27,373 bases of DNA from Akkermansiaceae bacterium (GCA_023301645.1 JALZUH010000064.1:1-27373), one strand, 5' to 3'. Counted from the first letter of the stretch, positions 8,511-17,039 are shown. Numbers and translations are program-made. Notes: generated by a model from the letters alone, not told the origin.

Positions 8511-9290
8511 ATGCCCGAAGAAACCAACTCAGCCGACTCCAAGGAAAACACCAGCAGCAAAAAATCAGCTGCTAAAGCACCAAAGAAAGAGTCCACTGGC
8601 ACCACATCAGCACCCAAAGAAAAGCCAGCCAAAGCAACCAAACGCGCCAGTAAAAAAACTGCCACTAAAAAGGACAGTTCTTCAAGCGCTAAGGACACTG
8701 CCAGCAGTAAGGAATCTGACAAGTCTCCTGCCCAAGCCTCTACAAGCAGCGAGAACAATACCCAATCAGCAAAAACTGAGAACTCCTCTCAGCAAGAAAA
8801 TGATGGCGACCGAAAGCCTGCGAGACGAGGAAGATCGCGCAACCGCAACAACCGTCAAGACACACCTCAGCAAGAGGACAAGAAACCTAAGATCAGCTCT
8901 AAAACCATCGCCAAGCGCGCATGGAAAATCTTCCTAGGTGAAGTCAACGAAGAAGGTATCGCACTCATTCCAGATAAAGAAGGTCGTGAACTCGCTAAGC
9001 GTAGCCTTCGTATCGCTGAGCTCTTTACCATCGAAGAGCAGTCCATGCTCCAGAGAAATGAGCAGAAAAAAGCGCAGCAGAAAAAACAGCGCCATAATCA
9101 ACCCAACCAATCTAATCAGCAGAACTCCACTAGCCCGGCAGAGAACGAGCCACAGCTCAAAGAAACACAGCAAGACGAGCAAGTGAAGAAGCCTAATGAG
9201 AAGCCTCAAGCAAAAGCTGATAAAACAGCCTCAAAAAAGCCTAAAGAGTCCGACCAGACTGCAGAGGCAGCTCAGGGAGATCCAAGCTAA
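8511..9290 (+). CDS. Basic low-complexity protein, histone-H1-like, function unknown
   Basis: I do not recognise a family. The 259-aa protein is Lys/Ala/Ser-rich and probably disordered at ~1-100 (e.g. KATKRASKKTATKK), has an Arg/Asn patch RRGRSRNRNNR at 105-115, and a single ordered-looking core at ~128-180 (KTIAKRAWKIFLGEV, then IPDKEGRELAKRSLRIAEL). A Gln/Asn/Lys-rich tail follows. The composition resembles histone-H1-like bacterial proteins and RNA-binding tails, so nucleic-acid binding is plausible but unproven. I chose ATG at 8511 over TTG at 8472 because the extra 13 residues do not fit the composition and no Shine-Dalgarno favours either. It lies 117 bp after the pseudopilin gene and ends at a strong terminator, so it may be co-transcribed with the pilus cluster. 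Confidence 0.75.
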   Translation: MPEETNSADSKENTSSKKSAAKAPKKESTGTTSAPKEKPAKATKRASKKTATKKDSSSSAKDTASSKESDKSPAQASTSSENNTQSAKTENSSQQENDGDRKPARRGRSRNRNNRQDTPQQEDKKPKISSKTIAKRAWKIFLGEVNEEGIALIPDKEGRELAKRSLRIAELFTIEEQSMLQRNEQKKAQQKKQRHNQPNQSNQQNSTSPAENEPQLKETQQDEQVKKPNEKPQAKADKTASKKPKESDQTAEAAQGDPS

Positions 9291-9336
9291 TCAACCCTTA
9301 GCCTAGTAGTTCAAAAAACAGCTAGCTATTACTCTC

Positions 9337-9380
9337 AACAACTCGAACCCCTCTGATGGAAGGTTCGAGTTGTTTGCTTT
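9337..9380 (+). terminator. Strong intrinsic terminator closing the pilus cluster
   Basis: A perfect 13-bp inverted repeat: AACAACTCGAACC (9337-9349) and GGTTCGAGTTGTT (9362-9374) with a 12-base loop, followed by TGCTTT. It lies 46 bp after the stop of the low-complexity gene. Confidence 0.8.
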
Positions 9381-9464
9381 CAGGCATAAGAAGGTGCGAG
9401 CTTACCGTCAATGAAAGACTGGGCACACCCGCCTCATAGCTCCGAACCACCTATACACTAAGCT

Positions 9465-10805
9465 ATGAAAGCCGTATCCTATCCCCAAGACTTAGAGAGA
9501 AACTTACGACTCTTCGTATGGTTTCGTGTGCTCTTTAATGCACGGTTCTACTACCCTGTCTTTGCTGTTTTCTTCACTGACATGGGCTTGAGTATCGCCC
9601 AGTTCTTCTGGCTCAATGTCATCTGGGCACTCACTATAGCCATCTTCGAAGTTCCCTCTGGCGTGCTGGCCGATATCATAGGGCGTAGAAAGCTCGTTAT
9701 CTTCGCAGCACTTAGCATGGCTCTTGAGATGCTACTGCTCATCCTAGCACCACAGAATGCAGGCTGGGGCCTCTTTGGCTTATGCGCTATCAATCGAGTG
9801 CTTAGCGGTCTGGCGGAAGCCGCATCCAGCGGAGCTGATGAAGCACTCGCATACGATTCTCTGAAGCAAATCGAGCACGACCAGTCATCCATTACTCAAA
9901 GATGGGATGACACCTTAGTCTCTGCCATGCGCTGGCGCTCGCTGGGCATGGTTATTGCCATGCTCATAGGAGCCCTCAGCTACGATCATGAGCGTATGCA
10001 GATGATCTTTGGCGGCTTCCCTCCCATCCTCAGCCTAAAGGCGCCTATTATCCTCTGCTTCATCTCAGCCCTCATTTGTGTCTGGCTATCGTTCCGACTC
10101 AGAGAGCCTGATGGAGCCTCTAGCGAGAAAGCAGACAACCTGTCATCTCGTATCAAAACAAAGGCCGCCATCAAGCCACCATCCATCAAGACCATCTTCA
10201 TCGACATGAAACAGGCTTTTAGCTGGATACTCAGCACTCGCTGGCTCGTCATTATCATCCTCGCCGCCTTACTCATCGACTCTACAACCCGCACCTTCGC
10301 CACGGTCATCAGCGAATACTTACGCTGGCTTGGGCTACCTGAATACGCCTTTGGCATCATTGGCGCAGCAGTATCACTGTGCGGCTGGCTAGTGCCACTC
10401 TACGCTCGACCTCTTGCCAAAGCATTCTCACCCAATGCCAATATACTCATCGCAGGTGGCGTCGCCCTCAGCGGTTCACTCGGCCTATCACTACTTAATG
10501 GCCCCATAGCTATTATTGCGGTGATTTTCACCACCATGTCACTCATTCACACAGGCTTTCTACTGAGCCGCTACCTCAATGCCGAGGCACCCTCCAAACA
10601 ACGTGCATCCATTCTGAGTATTAAGAGCCTTTTTCTCAATGTCGCATACGGTAGCTTCTCAGCTATTTTCGCCCTCAGGCTTCAGACCACCGACTTTGGT
10701 AATGCCCTCACTATGATTCCTATCACCTTAGCAGTCGGCCTCTTACTATGGCTACTGATGACGCGCATCTCTAGCTCGCGTGCTCAGAAGCCCCAGTGTG
10801 ACTAG
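9465..10805 (+). CDS. Major facilitator superfamily transporter
   Basis: An inner-membrane secondary transporter of 446 aa with about 12 hydrophobic segments. The loop after segment 2 carries the MFS motif A (GVLADIIGRRK, ~66-76), and a longer central cytoplasmic loop (~215-250, rich in Lys and Ser) separates the two six-helix halves. The substrate is not evident; the sequence looks like the broad efflux/sugar group. The start is ATG at 9465. Its last 54 bp overlap the 3' end of the convergent NhaC-type gene, so each tail is coded opposite the other. Confidence 0.87.
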   Translation: MKAVSYPQDLERNLRLFVWFRVLFNARFYYPVFAVFFTDMGLSIAQFFWLNVIWALTIAIFEVPSGVLADIIGRRKLVIFAALSMALEMLLLILAPQNAGWGLFGLCAINRVLSGLAEAASSGADEALAYDSLKQIEHDQSSITQRWDDTLVSAMRWRSLGMVIAMLIGALSYDHERMQMIFGGFPPILSLKAPIILCFISALICVWLSFRLREPDGASSEKADNLSSRIKTKAAIKPPSIKTIFIDMKQAFSWILSTRWLVIIILAALLIDSTTRTFATVISEYLRWLGLPEYAFGIIGAAVSLCGWLVPLYARPLAKAFSPNANILIAGGVALSGSLGLSLLNGPIAIIAVIFTTMSLIHTGFLLSRYLNAEAPSKQRASILSIKSLFLNVAYGSFSAIFALRLQTTDFGNALTMIPITLAVGLLLWLLMTRISSSRAQKPQCD

Positions 10806-12422
10806 TAAAAGAGCACCGAGTAAGATACACAGCCAAGGTGCCAAGCCTACCGCTAGACCACCATAGCCAATGACCAAGGCAACTACCGCCGCCAGAGTCG
10901 CATAAGGCAGCTGCGTGATCACATGCTCACGAGGACTCACCCCGCAGGAAAAGGCGCTCACAATAGTCGTATCACTAAAGGGACTGCAATGGTCACCAAA
11001 GACAGCACCGCTAAACACAGCGCCTATCACTGCCGAAAGCAGCTCAGGATTATCACCAGCAAGGTCTAGATAAGAAGGTATAGCCATCGGCATGAGTAAA
11101 GCCATCGTCCCCCACGAGCTCCCTGTCATAAAGCTGACCAAAGCACCTGTGATAAAGATAACTGCGGGGAAATAACTGACATCCACTGACGAGCTCATGC
11201 TCTCAGCAAGCCACTTTGCCGTTCCTAGCTGAGATAGCACGCTACCGAAGGTCCATGCCATCACTAAGATCAAGAGAGGTGCTAGCATACTAGCCGCCCC
11301 GTCATGGACTGCCGAGGGTAATCGACTAACTTTCTGGCGTGGGAAAAGAGCTGCCGCAGTAACTAAGCCGATGACACTACCTAGGGTAAGTGCGTAGGGA
11401 CCAGCGCTACCGCTGAAGGCCGAAGTCAACTTCTCACTCGTAATAGGAAATAGCGGCTGCGTCTCCCAGAGATAAAATAAAGAGATAATACTCACCACCA
11501 ATACAGCAATAGGGACAAGAGCTATCCAAATAGAGGTAGAATCATCTAGGTTATCTTCAGGTGCCTCATCATCGATACCCTGCATCGAAGCCCTCTTCAT
11601 CGCCCCCATGTCCCATCGTCGCCAAATCACTACGACGACAAGGAGCAGAGTAAAAACACAGTAAAAATTCTGCCAAATGGATGCAAAAAACAACCCATAG
11701 GCAGAGGTTTCGATACCATAACCAGCCACCCCCTGCTCGATCAAGCTCAGCTGGGTAGCAATCCACGTTGATATAAAGGCCAGACATGCCACTGAGCTAC
11801 TAGTGCTATCGACAATGTATGCCATTTTTGCCCGACTTACCCTCACTCTATCGGCAAGAGGTTGTGTGATTGAGCCCACAAGTAAACTATTGGCCAATCC
11901 GTCAAAAAAGCAGACCAGCCCCATCATGCCAGTCGCTGCTTCGAGTCGCCTCTTTGGGTCGCCCTTAGACTGGTTGAGCAGGCGGTAGACTAGTGAGCGA
12001 AAGCCCCCTCCCCTCTCAATGACCACGGTGAACGCTCCTAAAATAAGGGTGAAAACAATCGCCCCTATACGCCACGACCCCTGCATGGACGGGAAAAAGT
12101 GATCTACTAGCAAGCTCTTAAAGGCAGCCCCAGCATCACTACCAAATAACAGAAAGCACCCAGCCATACTCCCCGCAAACAAGCCAAGTGCCGCCTGTCG
12201 GGAAATTAAAATCACAGCCAATGCCACTGCCGTCGGCCAGAGAGCTCTAGTAGCCGATACCACCGAGCTCTGACTAGAGTCAGCTGGCTCAGTAGCCGAT
12301 TCCAAAGCAGGCTCAAATACCACCGCCGCAATCCCCCATGAGGCAATCATCAGGACGGATATAAGAAAAAGCAGCCTTGCCACTGTGGGCAAGGCTGCTG
12401 GGAATTGAGAATTAGCGTTCAC
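10752..12422 (-). CDS. NhaC-family Na+/H+ antiporter
   Basis: A polytopic membrane antiporter of 556 aa that would exchange Na+ for H+. Family signatures include FFDGLANSLLVGS, a GSSWGTMALLMP segment and the NhaC hallmark GDHCSPFSDTTIVS in the C-terminal third. The annotated start is GTG at 12422 with no Shine-Dalgarno; a -10-like AATGAT ends 8 bases before it. ATG at 12350 (residue 25) is possible but would cut into the first membrane helix. A perfect terminator hairpin (12370-12399) lies within codons ~8-18. The 3' end overlaps the MFS gene by 54 bp. Some NhaC relatives move other solutes, so the ion specificity is inferred. Confidence 0.87.
   Translation of the reverse strand: MNANSQFPAALPTVARLLFLISVLMIASWGIAAVVFEPALESATEPADSSQSSVVSATRALWPTAVALAVILISRQAALGLFAGSMAGCFLLFGSDAGAAFKSLLVDHFFPSMQGSWRIGAIVFTLILGAFTVVIERGGGFRSLVYRLLNQSKGDPKRRLEAATGMMGLVCFFDGLANSLLVGSITQPLADRVRVSRAKMAYIVDSTSSSVACLAFISTWIATQLSLIEQGVAGYGIETSAYGLFFASIWQNFYCVFTLLLVVVVIWRRWDMGAMKRASMQGIDDEAPEDNLDDSTSIWIALVPIAVLVVSIISLFYLWETQPLFPITSEKLTSAFSGSAGPYALTLGSVIGLVTAAALFPRQKVSRLPSAVHDGAASMLAPLLILVMAWTFGSVLSQLGTAKWLAESMSSSVDVSYFPAVIFITGALVSFMTGSSWGTMALLMPMAIPSYLDLAGDNPELLSAVIGAVFSGAVFGDHCSPFSDTTIVSAFSCGVSPREHVITQLPYATLAAVVALVIGYGGLAVGLAPWLCILLGALLLVTLGLLSTRARDARHQ
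12361..12399 (-). terminator. Intrinsic terminator inside the start of the NhaC-type gene
   Basis: On the minus strand AGCAGCCTTGCC pairs perfectly with GGCAAGGCTGCT (12 bp, 6-base loop, 12370-12399) and is followed at once by TTTTCTTAT. It is ~86 bp after the stop of the upstream oxidoreductase gene, so it probably ends that operon, but it also lies within nhaC codons ~8-18. Confidence 0.72.
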
Positions 12423-12430
12423 AGTAGTTA

Positions 12431-12459
12431 ATCATTACTTCACAGCAGTGATTTAGCAA
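12431..12459 (-). promoter_or_regulatory. Putative promoter of the NhaC-type gene
   Basis: TTGCTA - 17 bases - AATGAT on the minus strand; the -10 ends 8 bases before the GTG start at 12422. A transcript from here would begin at or within a few bases of the start codon and run straight into the hairpin at 12370-12399. Confidence 0.4.
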
Positions 12460-12484
12460 TCAGCTAGAGGTGAGTCGCTACCCC

Positions 12485-13651
12485 TTACTTCTCTAAAGAA
12501 GGCAGAGGTGTCCAGGCGGCATTATTAGCTGAGGAGCTAACAACGGCGTCAATAAAGCCCATGCCACGAATACCGTCGTCGATACTCGGGTAGTCGAGAG
12601 TAATCTCGTCTGCTGTATCTCCCTGCTTGATCGCACGGATATGATTGGAGAAGTTCTTATAAATCGTGGCAAATGCCTCTAAATATCCTTCCGGATGAGC
12701 TGGTGGAGTATGAGTGCACTCCTGAGCGGCGGCACAGAGATAGTCATGGCCTGTTCGGTAGATTTCAGTAGGACGATCAAGGTGCTTTACCAGTAGGGTA
12801 TTAGGCTCTCTTTGATGCCATTCTAGCCCTCCCGTTTCACCCCATACACGTATGCTTAGGTTATTCTCTTCACCAACAGCGACTTGCGACGCCATCAGGT
12901 GACCTTTTGCGCCACCCTTAAAGCGAAGTAGCACGTTACCATCATCATCGAGCAAACGACCATCAACCATGACCGATAGGTCGGCTGCTAGTTCTTCGAT
13001 TTCTAGACCGGTGATATATTCAGCGAGATTTTCAGCATGCGTGCCGATGTCACCCATACAGCCTGCGGCTCCTGACTTCGTCGGATCGGTGCGCCATGCA
13101 GCTTGCTTTTGGTCTGAGTCCTCGACCTTCGTAGCTAGCCAGCCCTGTGGATACTCCACAGAAACCTTCTTCACCTTACCAATGGAGCCTGTCGCTACCA
13201 TATGACGAGCCTGCTTCACGAGCGGGTAGCCAGTGTAGTTATGAGTCAGCCCATAGAGACAGCCTGACTTCTCGACGATACTCTTCAGCTCCAGGGCCTC
13301 AGCAAGATCGAATGTCGCAGGCTTATCAGATAGAACGTGAAAACCTGCCTCTAGAGCAGCTTTTGCAGCTGGGAAGTGGAGGTGATTGGGCGTAACGATG
13401 ACAACGAAGTCCATACGCTCCGCTTCAGGAAGAGCAGCCTCACTCTTCATCATTTCCTCATAGGAGCCATAGCAACGACTCTCATCGACAAAGAAATCAC
13501 TCCCCGAGTCGACACAGCGCTGTGGGTCTGAGCTGAAGGCTCCACACACGAGCTCAATCTGCTGATCAATAGCTGCTGCGATGCGGTGAATGTAGCCAAT
13601 GAAGGCACCACGGCCACCTCCGACCATTCCCATTTTAATTTTTTTACTCAT
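12485..13651 (-). CDS. Gfo/Idh/MocA-family oxidoreductase
   Basis: An NAD(P)-dependent sugar or cyclitol dehydrogenase of 388 aa. The N-terminal Rossmann fold begins MGMVGGGRGAFIG (7-19). TPNHLH (87-92) and DKPATFD (109-115, the EKP-type motif) line the cofactor and active site, and GDIGTH (199-204) supplies the family's catalytic Asp/His pair. It lies 5 bp downstream of a sugar isomerase-like gene, so the two form an operon of the kind used for inositol or oxidised-sugar metabolism. The substrate cannot be read from sequence. No Shine-Dalgarno is visible, and the start is ATG at 13651. The operon probably ends at the hairpin near 12380. Confidence 0.92.
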   Translation of the reverse strand: MSKKIKMGMVGGGRGAFIGYIHRIAAAIDQQIELVCGAFSSDPQRCVDSGSDFFVDESRCYGSYEEMMKSEAALPEAERMDFVVIVTPNHLHFPAAKAALEAGFHVLSDKPATFDLAEALELKSIVEKSGCLYGLTHNYTGYPLVKQARHMVATGSIGKVKKVSVEYPQGWLATKVEDSDQKQAAWRTDPTKSGAAGCMGDIGTHAENLAEYITGLEIEELAADLSVMVDGRLLDDDGNVLLRFKGGAKGHLMASQVAVGEENNLSIRVWGETGGLEWHQREPNTLLVKHLDRPTEIYRTGHDYLCAAAQECTHTPPAHPEGYLEAFATIYKNFSNHIRAIKQGDTADEITLDYPSIDDGIRGMGFIDAVVSSSANNAAWTPLPSLEK

Positions 13652-13656
13652 CTTGC

Positions 13657-14718
13657 TTATTGTTCGTCTTTATCAAAAGCCGCGTCAAATGCCATATCAC
13701 TAGGAGAGAAGTCAATCTTCTTGGTAAATTCACAACTTTCTTTCGCCCCTTCGAAGCGATCCATTCTGCCATCTTCCCATTCGATGGAGAGAGGTCCCGT
13801 GTAGGTGACGTCATTGAGAGCTACGATAATCTCTTCAAAATTAATATCACCCCTACCTACCGAGCGGAAATCCCAATAACGGCGACTGTCCGTGAAGTCC
13901 GTATGACCACCAAAAACGCCCACATCGCCATTGCCATGTCCCCACCAAGCATCCTTCATGTGCGCATGGAAAATACGCTCACCAAATTCGTAAATAAACT
14001 TCACATAATCCACTCCCTGATAACCAAGGTGTGAAGGGTCGTAGTTAAAGCCAAATCGTGGGTGGTCACCCACAGCCTTTAGGGCGCGTCGAGCCGAAGT
14101 GATATCGAAAGCTATTTCAGTAGGATGCACCTCAAGGGCGAAGTAAACATCCTCTTTCTCAAATGCATCGAGAATTGGCGTGAAGCGCTCTGCGAAATCC
14201 ACAAAGCCCTTTTCTAAATACTCCTGACTTGTCGGAGGGAATGCGTAGAGAGCGTGCCAGATACTTGAGCCAGTGAAGCCGTTTACCACGACCTTACCAC
14301 TTGCTGCGGAGTGACCAGAGCGAGATGCCATGTAGTCACGTCCTGCGTCCATGAACTTGCGAGCCGCCTTTGCGGTATCAATGAGCTCCTGCGCTGCGCG
14401 CTGACGAACGCCCTCTGGCTCACCGTCACCCCAGATCTCTGGGCTAAGAATCGCCTTGTGACGATCGTCAATCAGGTCACAAACGCACTGACCTACGAGA
14501 TGATTAGATAGCGCGAAGCAGGAAAGGTCATTCGCCTCTAAAAGCGCCCACATGCTAGATATGTAGTCCGCATCATTGAGCGCTTTCTGGACATCGAAGT
14601 GGTCACCCCAGCATGCTAGCTCGACACCGTCGTAGCCCATGTTTTTTACTTGAGGAAGAAGCTCTGCAATAGGCAAGTCTGCCCACTGCCCTGTGAATAA
14701 TGTTACGGGTCTAGCCAT
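13657..14718 (-). CDS. Sugar phosphate isomerase/epimerase (AP-endonuclease 2 / xylose isomerase-like TIM barrel)
   Basis: A 353-aa TIM-barrel protein of the IolE/xylose-isomerase-like group. Metal-binding motifs are visible: GVELACWGDHFDV near the N-terminus, ALEVHPTEIAFD (Glu/His ligands), FNYDPSHLGYQG, HAHMKD and, near the end, IEWED. The family isomerises or epimerises sugars, or dehydrates inosose, with a divalent metal. It is the promoter-proximal gene of a two-gene operon with the oxidoreductase. The start is ATG at 14718. Upstream, AAAGTGT (14738-14744) and ACACTTT (14755-14761) form a 7-bp inverted repeat that could be an operator or leader hairpin. Confidence 0.9.
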   Translation of the reverse strand: MARPVTLFTGQWADLPIAELLPQVKNMGYDGVELACWGDHFDVQKALNDADYISSMWALLEANDLSCFALSNHLVGQCVCDLIDDRHKAILSPEIWGDGEPEGVRQRAAQELIDTAKAARKFMDAGRDYMASRSGHSAASGKVVVNGFTGSSIWHALYAFPPTSQEYLEKGFVDFAERFTPILDAFEKEDVYFALEVHPTEIAFDITSARRALKAVGDHPRFGFNYDPSHLGYQGVDYVKFIYEFGERIFHAHMKDAWWGHGNGDVGVFGGHTDFTDSRRYWDFRSVGRGDINFEEIIVALNDVTYTGPLSIEWEDGRMDRFEGAKESCEFTKKIDFSPSDMAFDAAFDKDEQ

Positions 14719-14737
14719 TGATGAAGTTTTCTAAATG

Positions 14738-14761
14738 AAAGTGTTACTGAAGCGACACTTT
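14738..14761 (-). promoter_or_regulatory. Inverted repeat upstream of the sugar isomerase gene
   Basis: AAAGTGT - 10 bases - ACACTTT, 20 bases before the ATG at 14718. The centre-to-centre geometry (about two helical turns with arms) would suit a dimeric regulator of the sugar operon. The rest of the 14719-14932 gap (214 bp) shows nothing else I can support. Confidence 0.3.
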
Positions 14762-14932
14762 ATTGAAGAGTTTCTATGATAAAAGAACAAAATCAGATAA
14801 TGCATGAGTCTTTCGGCTAGCTGCCATGTCACCTAATACTACACTTACAGATTTAAGAACCGTAGACTACCCCACTCTCAAACACTGAGTAAGAGACAGC
14901 TCGCGGTATTTCTAGGATACTATCTGAAAGTA

Positions 14933-15820
14933 TTAATACTCTCGCTCAAGTAAGTAGCGGGCGATCTGCTCCAAACGCGCACCTTTTTCACCAAAGATCT
15001 CCAGTGAATTCAGTGCTTTTTTGGTGAGGCGTGCAGCCTCATTTCGAGACTCTTCTAAGCCGAGAATAGCTGGATAGGTCGACTTATCGACTGCCTCGTC
15101 TTTACCTGCTGTTTTACCGAGGACTTCGGTAGTCTGAGTAACATCGAGAATGTCATCGATAACTTGGAATGCGAGACCTAGATTGTAGCCGAAGGTAGTG
15201 AGAGCTTCGAGTTTGTCGGGTGTGGCATTAGCCGTCATCGCGCCCAGGCGCACTGAAGTCGTTAGTAGTGCTGCCGTTTTATTCTCATGAATGCGAATAA
15301 GATCCTTCTCACCAAGCTCCTTGCCCTCACCTTCAAGGTCGAGCACCTGACCACCTATGAGCTTCTTGCTACCACCAGTGATCGCTATTTCCTCAAGATA
15401 CGCCTTCACGCCGTAGCGCTCAGTGACAGGCGTCTGGGCAATAATGATAAAGACCTCCGTAAGTAGTGCGTCGCCAGTGAGCACTGCCATGCCCTCACCG
15501 AAGACCTTGTGACTCGTCGGACGTCCGCGACGAAGGTCGTCATCATCCATACACGGCAGATCATCATGAACTAGCGAGTAGGTATGCATCACCTCTGTCG
15601 CACAGGCAGGAGCCAGAGCATCCTCTAGCTCACCACCACAGGCTTCAGCGGCTGCAAGACAGAGCAGCGGGCGCAGTCGCTTACCACCAGCAAAGACACT
15701 GTAGCGCATGGCCTTATGAATTGATTTCGGCGTCGCATTCTCAGAAGGCAGATAAGAGCTTAGTGCTTCATCGACTTCTTTTTGCTTCGCTTTCAGCCAG
15801 CTCTTCAGATCGTCTTTCAT
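14933..15820 (-). CDS. ispA: Farnesyl/geranylgeranyl diphosphate synthase
   Basis: A short-chain trans-prenyltransferase of 295 aa that condenses isopentenyl diphosphate with allylic diphosphates to feed isoprenoid, quinone and carotenoid synthesis. The first Asp-rich motif DDLPCMD (86-92) is the IspA-type form with four residues between Asp pairs, and the second is DDILD (222-226). GGKRLRP (45-51) binds the diphosphate and GKTAGKD (235-241) is conserved. It lies 53 bp downstream of asd. A possible promoter (TTTAAA - 16 - TATAAA, 15832-15859) ends 11 bases before the ATG. Product chain length (C15 or C20) is not decided here. Confidence 0.93.
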   Translation of the reverse strand: MKDDLKSWLKAKQKEVDEALSSYLPSENATPKSIHKAMRYSVFAGGKRLRPLLCLAAAEACGGELEDALAPACATEVMHTYSLVHDDLPCMDDDDLRRGRPTSHKVFGEGMAVLTGDALLTEVFIIIAQTPVTERYGVKAYLEEIAITGGSKKLIGGQVLDLEGEGKELGEKDLIRIHENKTAALLTTSVRLGAMTANATPDKLEALTTFGYNLGLAFQVIDDILDVTQTTEVLGKTAGKDEAVDKSTYPAILGLEESRNEAARLTKKALNSLEIFGEKGARLEQIARYLLEREY

Positions 15821-15831
15821 AGTGGTTTGGT

Positions 15832-15859
15832 TTTATAGCGGTTTGGCTATTATTTTAAA
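15832..15859 (-). promoter_or_regulatory. Putative ispA promoter
   Basis: TTTAAA - 16 bases - TATAAA on the minus strand in the asd-ispA gap; the -10 ends 11 bases before the ATG at 15820. No Shine-Dalgarno lies between. Confidence 0.35.
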
Positions 15860-15873
15860 TGTTCTATTTCCAA

Positions 15874-16890
15874 CTACAGTAACTCGGCAATCTGAACGGC
15901 ATTGAGAGCAGCCCCCTTGCGGACCTGATCTCCCACCACCCAGAGAGTGAGTGCGTTGTTAAATACCATATCCTTACGGATACGACCTACGAGGCAGTCA
16001 TCCTTCAGTGTCGTATCGAGTGGCACAGGGTAGACGTTATTGGCAATGTCATCCTTGAGCGCGATACCTGCTGAATCCGCAAATGCCGCTTGAGCAGCAG
16101 CTACATCGACAGGGCGATCAAACTGCGCAGTAACACTGACTGAGTGCGAGCGGTGCACCGGCACACGGACACAGGTGCAGGTCACACGTAGATCAGGTAG
16201 GTTGAGGATTTTACGTCCTTCATTGAGCATTTTCAACTCCTCTTTGGTGTAGCCGTTCTCAGTAAAGGCATCCACCTGAGGGATGACATTTGAGGCGATT
16301 TGGTGAGGATATACCTTCTTCATCTCATCGGTAATCTCGCCACCATCTCCGAGCACTTTGATCTGCTCATCTAGCTCGATAATGCCCTGAGCACCACTGC
16401 CAGAAACAGCCTGATAACTTGAAGCGATAATACTTCTGAGGCCGAATAGCTTATGGAGCGGGTAGAGCGCCATGAGTGTAATAATCGTCGTGCAGTTCGG
16501 ATTAGCAATAATGCCCTTCGGGCAGTCTTTGACAGCTTCCGGATTCACCTCAGGCACGACAAGAGGAACCTGCTCATCCATGCGGAAGGCCGATGAGTTA
16601 TCAATCACGATGGCACCAGCAGCCGTAGCACTTGGAGCGAACTTCAGTGAGAACTCTCCACCAGCACTAAAGAGCGCGATTTCGACACCTTCAAAACTCT
16701 CGTGTGTTAACTCCTTAACTTTTATTAACTTTCCACGGAATGAAATCTCTTTTCCTGCCGATCTGGCAGATGCTAGTAATGTTAACTCACTAATAGGGAA
16801 GTTACGTTGTTCTAGGCAATCAAGCATTTCTTGTCCTACAGCACCCGTAGCCCCTACAATTGCTACATGTTTTCCTTGTTCAGCACTCAT
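15874..16890 (-). CDS. asd: Aspartate-semialdehyde dehydrogenase
   Basis: NADP-dependent enzyme of 338 aa that makes L-aspartate semialdehyde from aspartyl phosphate, the branch point to lysine/diaminopimelate, threonine and methionine. The Rossmann motif is GATGAVG (13-19), the active-site Cys is C133 in ANPNCTT, and the substrate-binding and catalytic Arg/His lie in VRVPVHRSHS (241-250). SYQAVSGSGAQG is the conserved loop. Length is normal. It is divergent from the small plus-strand gene at 17040. A TTGACA -35 with a weak -10 precedes it. Confidence 0.95.
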   Translation of the reverse strand: MSAEQGKHVAIVGATGAVGQEMLDCLEQRNFPISELTLLASARSAGKEISFRGKLIKVKELTHESFEGVEIALFSAGGEFSLKFAPSATAAGAIVIDNSSAFRMDEQVPLVVPEVNPEAVKDCPKGIIANPNCTTIITLMALYPLHKLFGLRSIIASSYQAVSGSGAQGIIELDEQIKVLGDGGEITDEMKKVYPHQIASNVIPQVDAFTENGYTKEELKMLNEGRKILNLPDLRVTCTCVRVPVHRSHSVSVTAQFDRPVDVAAAQAAFADSAGIALKDDIANNVYPVPLDTTLKDDCLVGRIRKDMVFNNALTLWVVGDQVRKGAALNAVQIAELL

Positions 16891-16901
16891 AATGTGTGTT
16901 T

Positions 16902-16930
16902 CACAATGGCTAGATGACGACCAGTGTCAA
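16902..16930 (-). promoter_or_regulatory. Putative asd promoter
   Basis: A perfect TTGACA (minus strand, 16925-16930), 17-base spacer and a weak -10 ATTGTG (16902-16907), ending 11 bases before the ATG at 16890. No Shine-Dalgarno. Confidence 0.45.
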
Positions 16931-16974
16931 CTCTCTCATTACTCGAATCTTAGCATTTAAGCAGAAGAGAAATG

Positions 16975-17007
16975 TTTCAATTCGTGTTTTTAATCATTTT
17001 CAATTCG
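16975..17007 (+). repeat. Direct repeat TTTCAATTCG in the asd / small-gene intergenic region
   Basis: TTTCAATTCG occurs at 16975-16984 and 16998-17007, 23 bp apart, about two helical turns. The second copy covers the likely -35 region of the gene at 17040. Possible regulator sites. Confidence 0.45.
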
Positions 17008-17010
17008 CGA

Positions 17011-17036
17011 AAAATCATGAATTATGATATGATTTT
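17011..17036 (+). promoter_or_regulatory. Palindromic operator-like site over the -10 of the small gene
   Basis: Two nested inverted repeats: ATCAT - 5 - ATGAT (17014-17028) and AAAATCAT - 10 - ATGATTTT (17011-17036). TATGAT at 17023-17028 would serve as the -10, 11 bases before the ATG at 17040, so a protein bound here would block transcription. Confidence 0.4.
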
Positions 17037-17039
17037 CCC

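Noticed and set aside
14870..14932. Imperfect hairpins after ispA
   Set aside because: Stems are broken by mismatches and no T-tract follows.
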